DNA from: Symsagittifera roscoffensis
Taxonomy: Eukaryota; Xenacoelomorpha; Acoela; Convolutidae
Direction: 5' to 3'
Assembly (NCBI RefSeq): GCF_963678635.1
Contig: NC_087067.1
Coordinates: forward strand, 7,669,716 to 7,733,715
DNA length: 64,000 nucleotides
Position 1 is the first letter of the stretch, and each line of letters starts with the position of its first letter. A program made the translations under genes and the position numbers. The notes below the pieces were generated by a model. That model ran no database searches. It was not told the origin of the DNA and worked only from the letters and a program-made list of their open reading frames with translations. Positions 18,691 through 30,954 of the stretch are shown one piece after another.

Positions 18691-19618
18691 AAGGTTTAGG
18701 ATGACGGATGCAAAAGGTTGTTAAATGATTTCTATTTTCTTAAACTGTTAGTTCTTACGATTTTTTGGTTAGCTTAACCTGGGTCTTTTTGTTCAGGGTT
18801 GGAGAGAAAAGTATATCGATTCCGGAGAATGATTTTACTTTCTCGTGACTAGTATAAGCTAAGGTGTTAACTTACTTAATCTTACTTAAGGGAGTGATTG
18901 TGTTCAAGGGTTGGAGAATAGTAAATCGATCCACAAGGTTCAGGTATAATTAGAACGCGAGTAGTTCGTTAGGTACTATTTTAAACTTACTAAGTCTAAG
19001 ATTTATCCTGGGTCTGGTAAGAGGGGGGGTCAAGTGAAGGATGAATAACCGAAGTTCTTCACTGCTTATCCTAATTTGAATGATTAGTTTTGTTTAAAAA
19101 TTTCTATTAGTCTTGGGTTTTTAGAAAGGGTTGGATAGTGAATCGACGTTTGAGGTCGTTAGACACTAATTAAGTGGGTGGGGGAGAACAAAGTTGTTCT
19201 GTTTGATCCAAGGATAAGCCTTGATGATCAAATTTAAAATTTAATTAAGTAGAAAATGATTTAAGATCCAAGGATAAGCCTTGATGATCTGGTTTTAAAA
19301 TTAAGTGACTTTAAGTTTTAATAATGTTTTAATTTGTGTAAAGTAAAGATTTAGTGTTTTTATGATATTAGTGGGTTTGATGATTGCTGTTATGTTTTAG
19401 GTGATGAAGCTGGAACAACAGGATGATTTATGATTACTAACCATTTATTGTCATGCTACTAATTTTTATTTTATTTTCCAATAAATATTTTTCAAACATG
19501 TTTTGTATAATACTGCAGAATTTTAAGAAAACGATCTTAGATCTTTTTATCAATCGTTATTGTATAATATTAATTTTGTTTAGCGCCTGAAATGATTTTG
19601 AAGATTAGCTTCAAGGTT

Positions 19619-19852
19619 TTATGTTTGCAAATGGAAATCTAAATTCATTGCAAGTAGTATTCGAAATATAAAAGTTTGTTCTGGCTTTTGCCGAACTATC
19701 ATATAACTATACGGCAAGTTTCTACTTTGTCGTATGTCGTCTTTGGTTCGATGTCTTCTTCCAATTCCGGGTAGTTCTATTATGGTTCGGAATATTGGCT
19801 CTGATCTATTGAGTCGGAGAGACATTTCAATTAAATTATTGTCGTATAACAT
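19619..19852 (-). CDS. Possible 77-aa leader ORF
   Basis: Its ATG is the first on the element strand after the primer-binding site, and the frame has a mixed, non-repetitive composition with many Arg (MIVRQKPEQ, GRRHRTKDD). It lies upstream of the candidate splice donors, so a leader peptide or an upstream ORF controlling the main genes is possible. No family recognised, and a chance frame cannot be excluded. Confidence 0.3.
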   Translation of the reverse strand: MLYDNNLIEMSLRLNRSEPIFRTIIELPGIGRRHRTKDDIRQSRNLPYSYMIVRQKPEQTFIFRILLAMNLDFHLQT

Positions 19853-19920
19853 TTTGTAAATGTTTTTGTCTAATTTCTAATCTATTCTTGGTTAATTCTA
19901 ATCTAATAAGGTCTTGTTCG

Positions 19921-19938
19921 AGACTTATGGTCGCACCA
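19921..19938 (-). other. tRNA primer-binding site
   Basis: Two bases inside the 5' LTR the element strand reads TGGTGCGACCATAAGTC, starting with the TGG that pairs to tRNA 3' CCA. The plus strand reads GACTTATGGTCGCACCA, and continues to GTTCGAGAC, like the T-loop of a tRNA, so the primer tRNA should end in that sequence. I did not assign the tRNA species. Confidence 0.75.
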
Positions 19939-19940
19939 GA

Positions 19941-20341
19941 TGAGTTATGACTGGGGCGTAACTCATAGAGTAATTTCGGATAGGGTACACCGTCTGCTCG
20001 TCACGCTATCTTATTTTCGGCCGGATAGATTCGTGCAACTTCTTAGTCTAATACCGATCCTAATCTTACTCTTATACTATCTAGTCTCAGGTTGTTTAAC
20101 TAGTCTCTGCTAGGCTCAATAGATCTAGGGTATACTGGTTTATTGCGGCTGCTGAAGTGCTCGGGAGAGTCCAACTAATTTCTAAGTTAAATTCAAATCT
20201 CTCTGGTGCTGAAATTACAAGTAACTTCAGCACTTACAAATAAGTGGGTTGTTAGTTAGATGGATCATGATTGGTTAATATTAAATACTTTACATTGGTA
20301 AAACATTTAATTTATCCAATCATAAAATATAGTTTAGATCA
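19941..20341 (-). repeat. 5' LTR of the giant element
   Basis: 401 bp matching 1519-1919 with no difference that I noticed, with TG...CA ends on the element strand. It should hold the promoter and the start of the genomic RNA. The 508-bp right flanking repeat begins about two bases beyond its outer end. The near-identity of the two LTRs points to recent insertion. Confidence 0.9.
20206..20233 (-). promoter_or_regulatory. Covarying stem-loop within the LTR
   Basis: GTGCTGAAATTAC-AAG-TAACTTCAGCAC forms an 8-bp outer stem with a further inner stem. The same site occurs at 1784-1811, 34409-34436 and 44512-44539. In the copies the inner stem changes on both sides together: AATTA/TAATT at 34409, AACTA/TAGTT at 44512. 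This pairing conservation suggests a structured RNA or protein-binding palindrome. Confidence 0.55.
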
Positions 20342-20343
20342 GG

Positions 20344-20851
20344 TTCTTGAAGTCTGTAACGTGAATAACTGCGAAGTCAGGTTCGACTGTGCAAAATTTC
20401 CGACTGCTTTTCAGACAAATTTTGTTTTAGTATATCCGTCATTATGTTTGAGGCCCGTTGAAGCGTTAATTTTTTGTAGGAAATATTTCTAACAATAAGC
20501 TGAGACCTTTTTTGTCCTTCCAAGTGGTAAAAACAGTTGAAAAAACTTCAAAAATTGTTATTTTTGTCAGATTATCATTGTGCAAAATTAAAATTTTTTG
20601 GTCAATTCAATTTTTTGCTGTTCTTTCTTTTCGGTTATTTCCTAAAATTTTCCATTTTTATTCAATCTTTTTTTTGAAAATTTGTTTGTTATTAACGTTG
20701 GAAAGCAATCTTTTTTAAAGGTCAGGGACAGCCGCGGCGAACGATCAGATTCTTTTTGTTCAAACGATCAAAAGTGAGTTTGGTTTTTGGGCCAAATAGA
20801 CGTCAATTACAATTTAATAAAAGAGGTTCCCATCTTTTCCCGATTTAATAA
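20344..20851. repeat. Right copy of 508-bp direct repeat bracketing the LTR element
   Basis: Same length and sequence as 1011-1518. It is followed by CCACTTCCAATTTG, unrelated to the LTR that follows the left copy. No gene recognised. Confidence 0.85.
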
Positions 20852-23573
20852 CCACTTCCAATTTGTTTAACAAATTCCAATATCCTGGCAAAATAGTTTT
20901 ATTTTGTCAAATATCTAATTTGGTTTAAATCTTATCAGCCTTCGGGGCATTATTTCCTGGAGTGTTAATCGAGCATTTCTTTTGTTCTCTTTGAAATCCC
21001 GAAAGATCTGAAAGAAATCTTATAATTGCTCTTGCATAATTTGAAAAACTCTTTTTCTTTCCATCGCATATTTGGTTTCTTTCGGTGCACTATTGGGGTA
21101 ACCAATTAATTTTTCCTCAGTCAAGCGTGGTTTTCATCAAGTTATACAAAAAAACTGTCCCCTCAGGTGAGTTTCTTTCATCTATCATTTTCACATCATC
21201 GAGTTAAACTGAAAATCATCTAATATTCATGAGTCCAAATCAATCAAAATTGCCGGGGCAACAAGAAATGATTTTCACAGCAGCTTGTTGGAACATCCGG
21301 TAGTAGAATAGCCGCTAAGGTTAGTATTTCAAGAATAATTCAACAAAAAGTTATCTTTCAAACCGTTTTTTTGCGAAACTCCTAGACAAAATATAGTTCT
21401 GTGCTCAACTTTCTACAGTTCTCGCTGATTTCGCTCTTTTCAGTACTTTGAAACAATGAAAAAATTTGAAACTTTCATTGAAAAGTTACCCTTCCTCTGA
21501 AACAAGCTTCTAGATCGACGCGGGTTGACCAAAACTTCTTGTCATACAATTTCCATATATGAGAAACTTCTTTGCATACAATTCCATACAATTCCATAAG
21601 TACAGAAGATCGCATAAAATGTCGAAGACCTTAGTTTACTCAGAGTACCAAATGCTGGACGGACTTGCATTTACAATGCATAAAAAATAACCTGTATTGC
21701 CCTGGAGCTGTCTTTCACAAATGATATAACGAGTTTTTTCAATGACGAGTATTTTAAAAATTTGAATTGTTAAGCTATCAGACAATGATCAAGGCATGAC
21801 CAAATACGCTATACAAAAGAAATACTAGTTTTCAGCGTTTTGAAAAAAGTTATTCAGCGAAAAGGAAAAAAAATCCAAGATTAGTGTATCCACGACTACG
21901 TTATTCACGCAAAAAAAAATAAATTTTGCATGAAAAAAAAAATTTTGGAAAAGTTTTATTTGCGGTGCAAAAACCAATTTGCGGAGTTTGAATAAACCAA
22001 ACAAAAATTAGGGAAATTTCTAAATTATTTGGAAAAAGTTTTGTGTTGCTATCAAAAAATGCAAGTTATACAATTTTCATATATGGGAATTGTAAGATGA
22101 GCATTTTTTTTGAACAACAAAAACCTCAGTTTTTTTATCACCGGACTGTTTTATTAGAATCAAACGGCCGCAGAAATCAGTTTAAATCTTTTTTCAACAC
22201 TTTTTGTATGATAAGCATTTTCGCTGCATTGGTGTCAACCCAGGTTTGCAGTAAGTAGTTCTATCTACTATAAGGGAAGTATTAAAAATTGTATAGACTG
22301 ATTTTTAAATTAACAGATAATTTTTGATATCGTTAGAGCATTTTAAGCAGTTAATAACCCTATTTTGATTCTAAAACAGGAGTATCCGACGAGAATGAGA
22401 AGAAATAAAAAAAGAAGGCCCGTCAATCAGGTTGCTATGATAATTGAAAAACTTTATGGTGCTGAGATTAGGTAGTAAAAATAAGTCGAAAACATTTCGA
22501 AATAAGTCGAACTGGTCTTGTTTTAGGACTTTTTAGATTTTTTTCAAGTATTTAAGATACAGGGCAAAATTTTGACGAACGCTATTTCAAACCTGGCGCA
22601 AAAAACAACCTAGCGCTCGTCAAACAACATAATAGCAAGTTCTGGAAAGTGGGGAATAAAAATTGGACTATACTTAGGCAGGCTGGATGGCTTTTCACAG
22701 ATTCTCTGCAAATCACAAAAAAAACGCAATTTTTATTATTAAAGATGTAGAAAAACTTCGGTGATGTAGACTTGTGGTTTGTAAGCGTTAAAAAGTCAAG
22801 ATAATATACCAAATCAGAAAGATGATTCTTTGATTGAAACATCCTCATTGATAAAAATTTCAAATTCTTAGAATTCTTTTGATTTTTCAAATTTAGTTTC
22901 AATTCAAAAACATTCTTGGAGAAGTCAATGATCTCAGTTTGTTTCTTTTGAAGCGCAAAAACAAGAGAGCTGAAAATTTTACTTGGCGTGCCCTCAAAAT
23001 TTTGACAAACCAGTAGTTAGGACGATTCTGCGGATTCATTGTTTTGATCGCTTATGTCATCAGACAGGAAAATTTACCAAAATAACATAACAGCCTGTTG
23101 TAACTCTAAGCATCAGTTGTATTAATCGGACATTCGCAAGATTTGTCAGCACAATTTTTCTGTTATTAAATGTTTTTTATCGGAATGGGTATACTAAAAA
23201 AAACCGCCTTAAAATTTGTTTTAACTCTATTATCTATTGACTTTGCGCTGAAAAAAAAGTAAGCAAGTGTTTTAAGGATTCCAAAAAAATTATTCCGTAA
23301 ATACAAACTCGTTGTACTTCTTATGAAAAAGTTCAACAATTAGATAAGTTCATTAGCAGTGTTTTTGACAATAATTCTGTCCAGTGCACAACTCTCCCAA
23401 ATTAAGTTCCTGATTTAGTTCAAATATTTTCTAGTTCGGTTCTCGGCTCAGTTTTGTTAGAAAGCAAAGAATACACCCTAAAAAAGTTTATAAAAATTGT
23501 ATTACTTGTGGCAAAAATACCAAAAATGAACTAAAACAAACTAACCAAATTTCCCGCACTGACAGAAAAGGTT
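20852..23573. other. Intergenic, no gene recognised
   Basis: AT-rich sequence; the longest frames are short, unbiased and lack any family signature. No RNA gene or clear repeat seen. Confidence 0.4.
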
Positions 23574-24285
23574 TCCGTTCGATTTAAATCGATTTTAAAT
23601 CGATCCCAATCGATTAACCATGTACATTTTACGAACTTAAATGGATTTTAAATTGATTCAAACCGATCTTTTTGAAAAATTTAAATCGATATAAGTGTCT
23701 AAAAAATCGATTTGAATCGATTTCGATGGATTTTCCGACTCACTAAAATCCATCCGAATCTCACTTAAATCCATCAGAATCTATCTCACTTAAATCTATT
23801 TTAAATCGATCTAAATCGATCTTTTTGAAAGTTTTAAATCAATTTAAGTGTCTAAAAATCGGTTTAAATCGATTTTGATGGATTTTCCGACACACTAAAA
23901 TCATTTTTTTTGCTAACACGGCGAAAAAAACATACCCCTTAAAAAATTGTTGGAATTTTTTATTCTCGATTTTTTAAACATAAACTCTCTTGCCAGATGT
24001 ATAGAATTCTTTAGAATGATCCACATAAATCAGGTTTTAAACTCAAAAATTTGCAATAAAATCATAGAAAACCATTGTAAATCAGATTATGGGCAAAATC
24101 TTGTGTAACAGACCAGAAAAGGGTCAGGTAAAACTAAATTGTGATCTCAATATTATGCAATAAAAACATAGAAAAACAGGAGAGTAAATCAGATTTTAAG
24201 CAACCACTTATGAAACGAATCAAGAAAAGGGTAAATAAAGATCCGTTTTTGAACTCAAAATACGCAAGAAAATCATAAAATTCTA
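23574..24285. repeat. Degenerate AATCGATT-rich repeat block
   Basis: Irregular reiteration of short palindromic words such as TTTAAATCGATTTAAATCGA, with many one-base variants. A similar texture appears in each unit of the triplication at 24286-27419 and in the GPCR intron at about 46660-47760. No regular period; probably decayed simple repeats. The ATCGAT core could bind proteins but nothing shows that. Confidence 0.5.
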
Positions 24286-27200
24286 TCGATATTTTGGTCT
24301 TTTTATTTGGTCTTTTTTATGCTACAGTACGCTATGGATGAAAAACGGAAATTGATAGGCAAAAATTAAACGCAATATAAATTTGAAACTGATAAAACTC
24401 GAATGAAAAAAAAATCGATTTAAATTGATTCAAATCCGTTTTAATCCCCTCAAAAATGAAAACAAATTCAGACGTGAAAAATGCATTTAAATTGATTTAA
24501 AATTGATTTGTATCATTTTTTAAGCTGGGATTTAAGATCAATTTAAATCGATTTTAAATCGATCCAAATCAATCTTCATCTTTTTTTTTAATCCTCGTAC
24601 TTTTTTCATACTAAAATTGATCTAAATTTAATCAACGTACTTTTTTCACACTAAAATCGATCTAAATTTGATCAACGTACTTTTTTCATACTAAAATCAA
24701 TCTTAAACCATTTTTGTCAGTGCGGGTTGCCACGATGCTTGAAATTCTATTCAGAATTGTGTTGCAAAAATTGCAGCATCGGCTAGCCTGCAATCAGTGG
24801 ACTAGTTTAACTGCGAGGTTTTTATGAGGTTTAACTGCGAGGTTTTTACCAAAAATTCAAATGAATTCTACACAACGCTGGTAACAGATATGTTTCGGAG
24901 CTCGCAACATTCATATTTTTTGTTGATATTCTTTGCTGCTTTGGAGATCGCGAACGAATAGCTATAACAATGTATTGTCAAAAATAGCTTTAAAAACCGG
25001 TACTCCGTAGTTTTATGGAATCCAGAGGAAGTTGCTATACTCACTCATTGTGGCGACAAAACTATTACGCCGTCACATTTTACGTTGACTTACTTTGTGC
25101 GCGGAAATTACGGAAGTTTTGTAAGTGAAATCCATTTACATTTTGTGAAATGCTTAAAGACTTGTCTCTGGTTTCCAGTGATCTACAGGCACAAAAATAT
25201 GGGCCTATCTAGTGCACAGTTTGGCCTCGTAATGTTAAACGAAAACACTAAAAACACATAAGAAGTTGTAATAACTGTGAAAGTTATAGCAAAATTGACA
25301 AATAATTAATTATTCGATTTTGCCCGGGTGTCGATATTTTGGTCTTTTTATTTGGTCTTTTTTATGCTACAGTACGCTATGGATGAAAAACGGAAATTGA
25401 TAGGCAAAAATTAAACGCAATATAAATTTGAAACTGATAAAACTCGAATGAAAAAAAAATCGATTTAAATTGATTCAAATCCGTTTTAATCCCCTCAAAA
25501 ATGAAAACAAATTCAGACGTGAAAAATGCATTTAAATTGATTTAAAATTGATTTGTATCATTTTTTAAGCTGGGATTTAAGATCAATTTAAATCGATTTT
25601 AAATCGATCCAAATCAATCTTCATCTTTTTTTTAATCCTCGTACTTTTTTCATACTAAAATTGATCTATATTTAATCAACGTACTTTTTTCACACTAAAA
25701 TCGATCTAAATTTGATCAACGTACTTTTTTCATACTAAAATCAATCTTAAACCATTTTTGTCAGTGCGGGTTGCCACGATGCTTGAAATTCTATTCAGAA
25801 TTGTGTTGCAAAAATTGCAGCATCGGCTAGCCTGCAATCAGTGGACTAGTTTAACTGCGAGGTTTTTATGAGGTTTAACTGCGAGGTTTTTACCAAAAAT
25901 TCAAATGAATTCTACACAACGCTGGTAACAGATATGTTTCGGAGCTCGCAACATTCATATTTTTTGTTGATATTCTTTGCTGCTTTGGAGATCGCGAACG
26001 AATAGCTATAACAATGTATTGTCAAAAATAGCTTTAAAAACCGGTACTCCGTAGTTTTATGGAATCCAGAGGAAGTGGCTATACTCACTCATTGTGGCGA
26101 CAAAACTATTACGCCGTCACATTTTACGTTGACTTACTTTGTGCGCGGAAATTACGGAAGTTTTGTAAGTGAAATCCATTTACATTTTGTGAAATGCTTA
26201 AAGACTTGTCTCTGGTTTCCAGTGATCTACAGGCACAAAAATATGGGCCTATCTAGTGCACAGTTTGGCCTCGTAATGTTAAACGAAAACACTAAAAACA
26301 CATAAGAAGTTGTAATAACTGTGAAAGTTATAGCAAAATTGACAAATAATTAATTATTCGATTTTGCCCGGGTGTCGATATTTTGGTCTTTTTATTTGGT
26401 CTTTTTTATGCTACATTACGCTATGGATGAAAAACGGAAATTGATAGGCAAAAATTAAACGCAATATAAATTTGAAACTGATAAAACTCGAATGAAAAAA
26501 AAATCGATTTAAATTGATTCAAATCCGTTTTAATCCCCTCAAAAATGAAAACAAATTCAGACGTGAAAAATGCATTTAAATTGATTTAAAATTGATTTGT
26601 ATCATTTTTTAAGCTGGGATTTAAGATCAATTTAAATCGATTTTAAATCGATCCAAATCAATCTTCATCTTTTTTTTTAATCCTCGTACTTTTTTCATAC
26701 TAAAATTGATCTAAATTTAATCAACGTACTTTTTTCACACTAAAATCGATCTAAATTTGATCAACGTACTTTTTTCATACTAAAATCAATCTTAAACCAT
26801 TTTTGTCAGTGCGGGTTGCCACGATGCTTGAAATTCTATTCAGAATTGTGTTGCAAAAATTGCAGCATCGGCTAGCCTGCAATCAGTGGACTAGTTTAAC
26901 TGCGAGGTTTTTATGAGGTTTAACTGCGAGGTTTTTACCAAAAATTCAAATGAATTCTACACAACGCTGGTAACAGATATGTTTCGGAGCTCGCAACATT
27001 CATATTTTTTGTTGATATTCTTTGCTGCTTTGGAGATCGCGAACGAATAGCTATAACAATGTATTGTCAAAAATAGCTTTAAAAACCGGTACTCCGTAGT
27101 TTTATGGAATCCAGAGGAAGTGGCTATACTCACTCATTGTGGCGACAAAACTATTACGCCGTCACATTTTACGTTGACTTACTTTGTGCGCGGAAATTAC

Positions 27201-27419
27201 GGAAGTTTTGTAAGTGAAATCCATTTACATTTTGTGAAATGCTTAAAGACTTGTCTCTGGTTTCCAGTGATCTACAGGCACAAAAATATGGGCCTATCTA
27301 GTGCACAGTTTGGCCTCGTAATGTTAAACGAAAACACTAAAAACACATAAGAAGTTGTAATAACTGTGAAAGTTATAGCAAAATTGACAAATAATTAATT
27401 ATTCGATTTTGCCCGGGTG
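24286..27419. repeat. Three tandem copies of a 1045-bp unit
   Basis: Units start at about 24286, 25331 and 26375, each with TCGATATTTTGGTC, and are nearly identical, so the triplication is recent. Each carries an AATCGATT-rich block and a coding-like stretch (25034-25261, 26075-26305, 27120-27350) that reads for 76 codons in units 2 and 3. That stretch contains GTAAGT and TTTCCAG splice-like sites and recalls a gene's last exon, but I recognise no family and the frame lacks an ATG (GTG in units 2 and 3, GTT in unit 1). No further similarity beyond 27419. Confidence 0.85.
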
Positions 27420-27506
27420 TCTGAATTTTCATCTAGATTGATATTTCAAAAACAGCAGCAGTGCTATCAGCAATTAGTGGCCTTAGTTTAATTGTTGCGC
27501 AAATAG

Positions 27507-27766
27507 AATTGATAAGAAAATTATATCACAGGAAGCCTCTTACGCAGCTCAACAAAGTTTTAGAAGGGTTAAATCTCCACAAACCAGTCTAAAAGATAAA
27601 AATTTCACTTGATAGTCAATAAATGTGATTTTTACTATATAAAACCCAGAATCTCTGTTAAAAAATATTTTTTAAACAATTTGCGCAAATTTTTGGAGAT
27701 TTAACCCTTCTAAAACTTTGTTGAGCTGCGTAAGAGGCTTCCTGTGATATAATTTTCTTATCAATT
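27507..27766. repeat. Foldback element with 75-bp inverted arms
   Basis: Left arm 27507-27583 and right arm 27692-27766 are nearly perfect reverse complements (AATTGATAAGAAAATTATAT at the outer end of the left arm, CTTATCAATT at the outer end of the right), separated by about 108 bp. The long clean arms suggest a recent hairpin-type non-autonomous element; transcripts would form a long double-stranded RNA stem. Confidence 0.75.
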
Positions 27767-27769
27767 AAC

Positions 27770-29241
27770 AAAGTAGTTTCAGCGTAATTTTTGATTAAAT
27801 GAAAAAAGCCAAAATGACCCATTTTTGGGGTAAAATTTTTGTTGAGAATTTGAGAAAAAATAGCACCATATTAATTCTGGTGAAATTCTAAGCAACTTTT
27901 GTTCTCTTCACTTTTTGTCCAATCTCAACCCAATTTGAGAAAAACGCTTTTGAAAATTCAAGTTTTGTTCGTTTTGTCCGGATAATTTAAATCAGCACTG
28001 TACAACGACTAATTTTAAATATAAAGTATATCGCAAGTGGTTCTATATCTACACATTCGACAAATAAAAAAATCAGAGCAACTCTAGTAGATAAATTCAA
28101 AACAAATCTTTTCAATTTTCAAATTAAGAAAGAGTCTTAGCTGTAAATTTTGTTCGAGCCATTTGTTCATTCTTTCTCTTTTTTCAAAGTTAATGATCAT
28201 GTATGGAGCAACCATTGCGCGAGCCAAATTGCATCTTCAGCTATGGTGGTTGAAATGTTTTCAACTGAAGATCTCGCTGATAGACCCTCGTAGACCCTCC
28301 AAACAGTGTAAACTGGTCATGTTTAGCTTTTCTTACTAAAAATAATGATAAAATTTCCTAGGAACGTTTGCATGAAGTAATCCTTCGTCGCTAATGAGAA
28401 ATCATAAGCAACCTTTTTGCCATCTAATTTGGAGCGTTTTGTGATAACAGTACGCTCTAAAAATGAAAATGCAATATTGACAAAAAAGCTTTCGTAAATT
28501 GAACCCCGGTGATTTAGCTTTGATATTGGAGCTTGAGCTCAAAAAACTTTCGTTGTACGATTTTGTCGAAAGGACACATAAGCCATAACAGGACCGCTAC
28601 CTGGTATATTTCGAATGTTCCGACCACCATTTAATTGGTCTGAAAAGATTTTGGTCAAACTTTTTTTCGAGTAAACTATAATTTTTTACTGCCAATATCA
28701 AATTCAGGCTCTAATGATCGAGTATAAAATCCGGCCTTTTAGAGTTGGAATCAATTCAATTTGAAACCATTATGAGTGCGGATAATTTGCCGAGCATAAA
28801 TAGTTGTTGAAAATATAAAAGTCTATTCCAGCAGCGCTGCTGTCAATGTTTTGCTATTTTACAAGCATACTCGCTTGGCAACCCACAGATACCCAGATCG
28901 ATTCATATATGATGTCAATTTTTGTAAAACTGATCTGATATTAAAAACACCACCACAACCAGGCATTTAAAATCCTCACTTTCTTCGAAAGTCTGATCAG
29001 CAAGATTGTGAACATAGATAGTTGTTTAAACATTTTTCACCAAAAAACCCAGAGAAACAAGATAAGCTGTGATGATAAATATTGAATCTAACACATCGTT
29101 ACGTTGCTCACAAAAACTGCATCTTCTGAAAAAATTTTGAATGTCAAAGTTTTTTGTTGTCAAATCACTTTTTGTCAAGCATTTCCGGCTGTTGTAACGA
29201 GATTAGAAACTTAATATTTGACTTTGCAAGAAGTGATGTTT
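27770..29241. other. Intergenic, no gene recognised
   Basis: No supportable open frame, RNA gene or repeat structure found in this stretch. Confidence 0.4.
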
Positions 29242-30954
29242 TTTTAGTCATTAAAAAATATACATTAGATAAAAAGAGAGCCTCAAGTGATGCTTTCAAG
29301 TGAAAGAAACCAAGTAGGGATCCAAAATTTCTATGGGGAAAACTCACGGATTAATTTATTTTTTCTTAAAACAAAATTCAATACTGTTCCTTGTTAATCA
29401 GAGTTTAACTTTTTCTCAAAGATAAAGGGCAGTTGTCCGAAAAACTTTATGGTTTTCATAAATGAAATTGAAATTTTAATTTTCAAAGCAAATCGTTAGT
29501 TTTGCTAATAAGCGGTCAAATATATTCATCCTTTAGAAGTACACAGAAAAAAAAACTACTCGTGTCAGGAGTAATCCCTGATTGTTTAGAATGCCTAGTA
29601 AAATCTATTGAGTTATGTTTGCAGTTTTTTCAATTCATTCCGCCTAAAATAATTTAACAGAGCATTCTTTTTTAATAAAAGAAATTGTTCATACATTGCT
29701 TTTCCGTGTGTTTAACTTAAACCAATGGAGCTTTTTTGCTTCTCTTCTCAAAATTCATGTAAAGAGTAATTGAGCGGATCAAAAAAGAAGATCAGTAATT
29801 GGACCAAATAGCATGCCTCAATTCAATTTGGAACGACTTTTAGACGGATTAAATCTCCATTTACGCGTTACTAGCATGAACTATGTCGCGCGTTTCTTAT
29901 CCCAAATAGGTCAATTTGGCAATTAAAAAAAACCCAACCCTGTATTCAAAAATTAGAACAGAAAAGGCAGCGAAAAGTGAGGAGAAACAGCAAAACAAGT
30001 TTTTGAAATTAGGTATTTCGTCATTACACTGGCCAAAAAATGAGCGCGGCAGAAAATTTAGTTTTGACTTCATAATAGGAAATATATAGGCTTAGGTTTT
30101 TAGTCATTAAAAAATATACATTAGATAAAAAGAGAGCCTCAAGTGATGCTTTCAAGTGAAAGAAACCAAGTAGGGATCCAAAATTTCTATGGGGAAAACT
30201 CACGGATTAATTTATTTTTTCTTAAAACAAAATTCAATACTGTTCCTTGTTAATCAGAGTTTAACTTTTTCTCAAAGATAAAGGGCAGTTGTCCGAAAAA
30301 CTTTATGGTTTTCATAAATGAAATTGAAATTTTAATTTTCAAAGCAAATCGTTAGTTTTGCTAATAAGCGGTCAAATATATTCATCCTTTAGAAGTACAC
30401 AGAAAAAAAAACTACTCGTGTCAGGAGTAATCCCTGATTGTTTAGAATGCCTAGTAAAATCTATTGAGTTATGTTTGCAGTTTTTTCAATTCATTCCGCC
30501 TAAAATAATTTAACAGAGCATTCTTTTTTAATAAAAGAAATTGTTCATACATTGCTTTTCCGTGTGTTTAACTTAAACCAATGGAGCTTTTTTGCTTCTC
30601 TTCTCAAAATTCATGTAAAGAGTAATTGAGCGGATCAAAAAAGAAGATCAGTAATTGGACCAAATAGCATGCCTCAATTCAATTTGGAACGACTTTTAGA
30701 CGGATTAAATCTCCATTTACGCGTTACTAGCATGAACTATGTCGCGCGTTTCTTATCCCAAATAGGTCAATTTGGCAATTAAAAAAAACCCAACCCTGTA
30801 TTCAAAAATTAGAACAGAAAAGGCAGCGAAAAGTGAGGAGAAACAGCAAAACAAGTTTTTGAAATTAGGTATTTCGTCATTACACTGGCCAAAAAATGAG
30901 CGCGGCAGAAAATTTAGTTTTGACTTCATAATAGGAAATATATAGGCTTAGGTT
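29242..30954. repeat. Tandem duplication, two copies of 856 bp
   Basis: 29242-30097 and 30098-30954 match at a constant shift of 856 bp (for example CCTCAAGTGATGC at 29281 and 30137) and appear identical. The copies abut with no insertion between them. No gene inside. Confidence 0.85.

Larger units (their letters stand above)
18691..19940 (-). other. 5' leader of the giant element
   Basis: About 1.25 kb between the 5' LTR and the first major ORF. It contains the primer-binding site, a 77-codon frame, two candidate splice donors on the element strand (GTAAGA and GTAAGT, around 18886-18870), and two copies, 59 bp apart (near 19207 and 19266), of a 24-nt motif, GATCCAAGGATAAGCC then TTGATGATC, that can fold into a small hairpin. 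The hairpins are candidates for packaging signals; the donors fit subgenomic env RNA. Confidence 0.55.
1519..20343 (-). mobile_element. Giant env-bearing Ty3/gypsy-type LTR retrotransposon, complete
   Basis: An 18.8-kb element read right to left: 5' LTR (19941-20341), tRNA primer-binding site, about 1.25 kb leader, ORFs of 155 and 249 aa, gag-pol, two small membrane ORFs, a methionine-free ORF, an env-like glycoprotein, a 597-aa ORF, about 1.57 kb of noncoding 3' sequence and the 3' LTR (1519-1919). The domain order protease-RT-RNase H-integrase with a GPY/F module places it in the Ty3/gypsy group. No frame is visibly broken and the LTRs look identical, so it appears young and possibly competent. 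It is two to three times the usual length for the group because of six or seven extra frames. Related fragments lie at 34144-35529, 44266-44664 and 56079-56179. Confidence 0.93.

Noticed and set aside
26075-26305. 76-aa gene in the triplicated unit
   Set aside because: No ATG start, disrupted start codon in unit 1 and no recognised family; kept only as an exon-like stretch.
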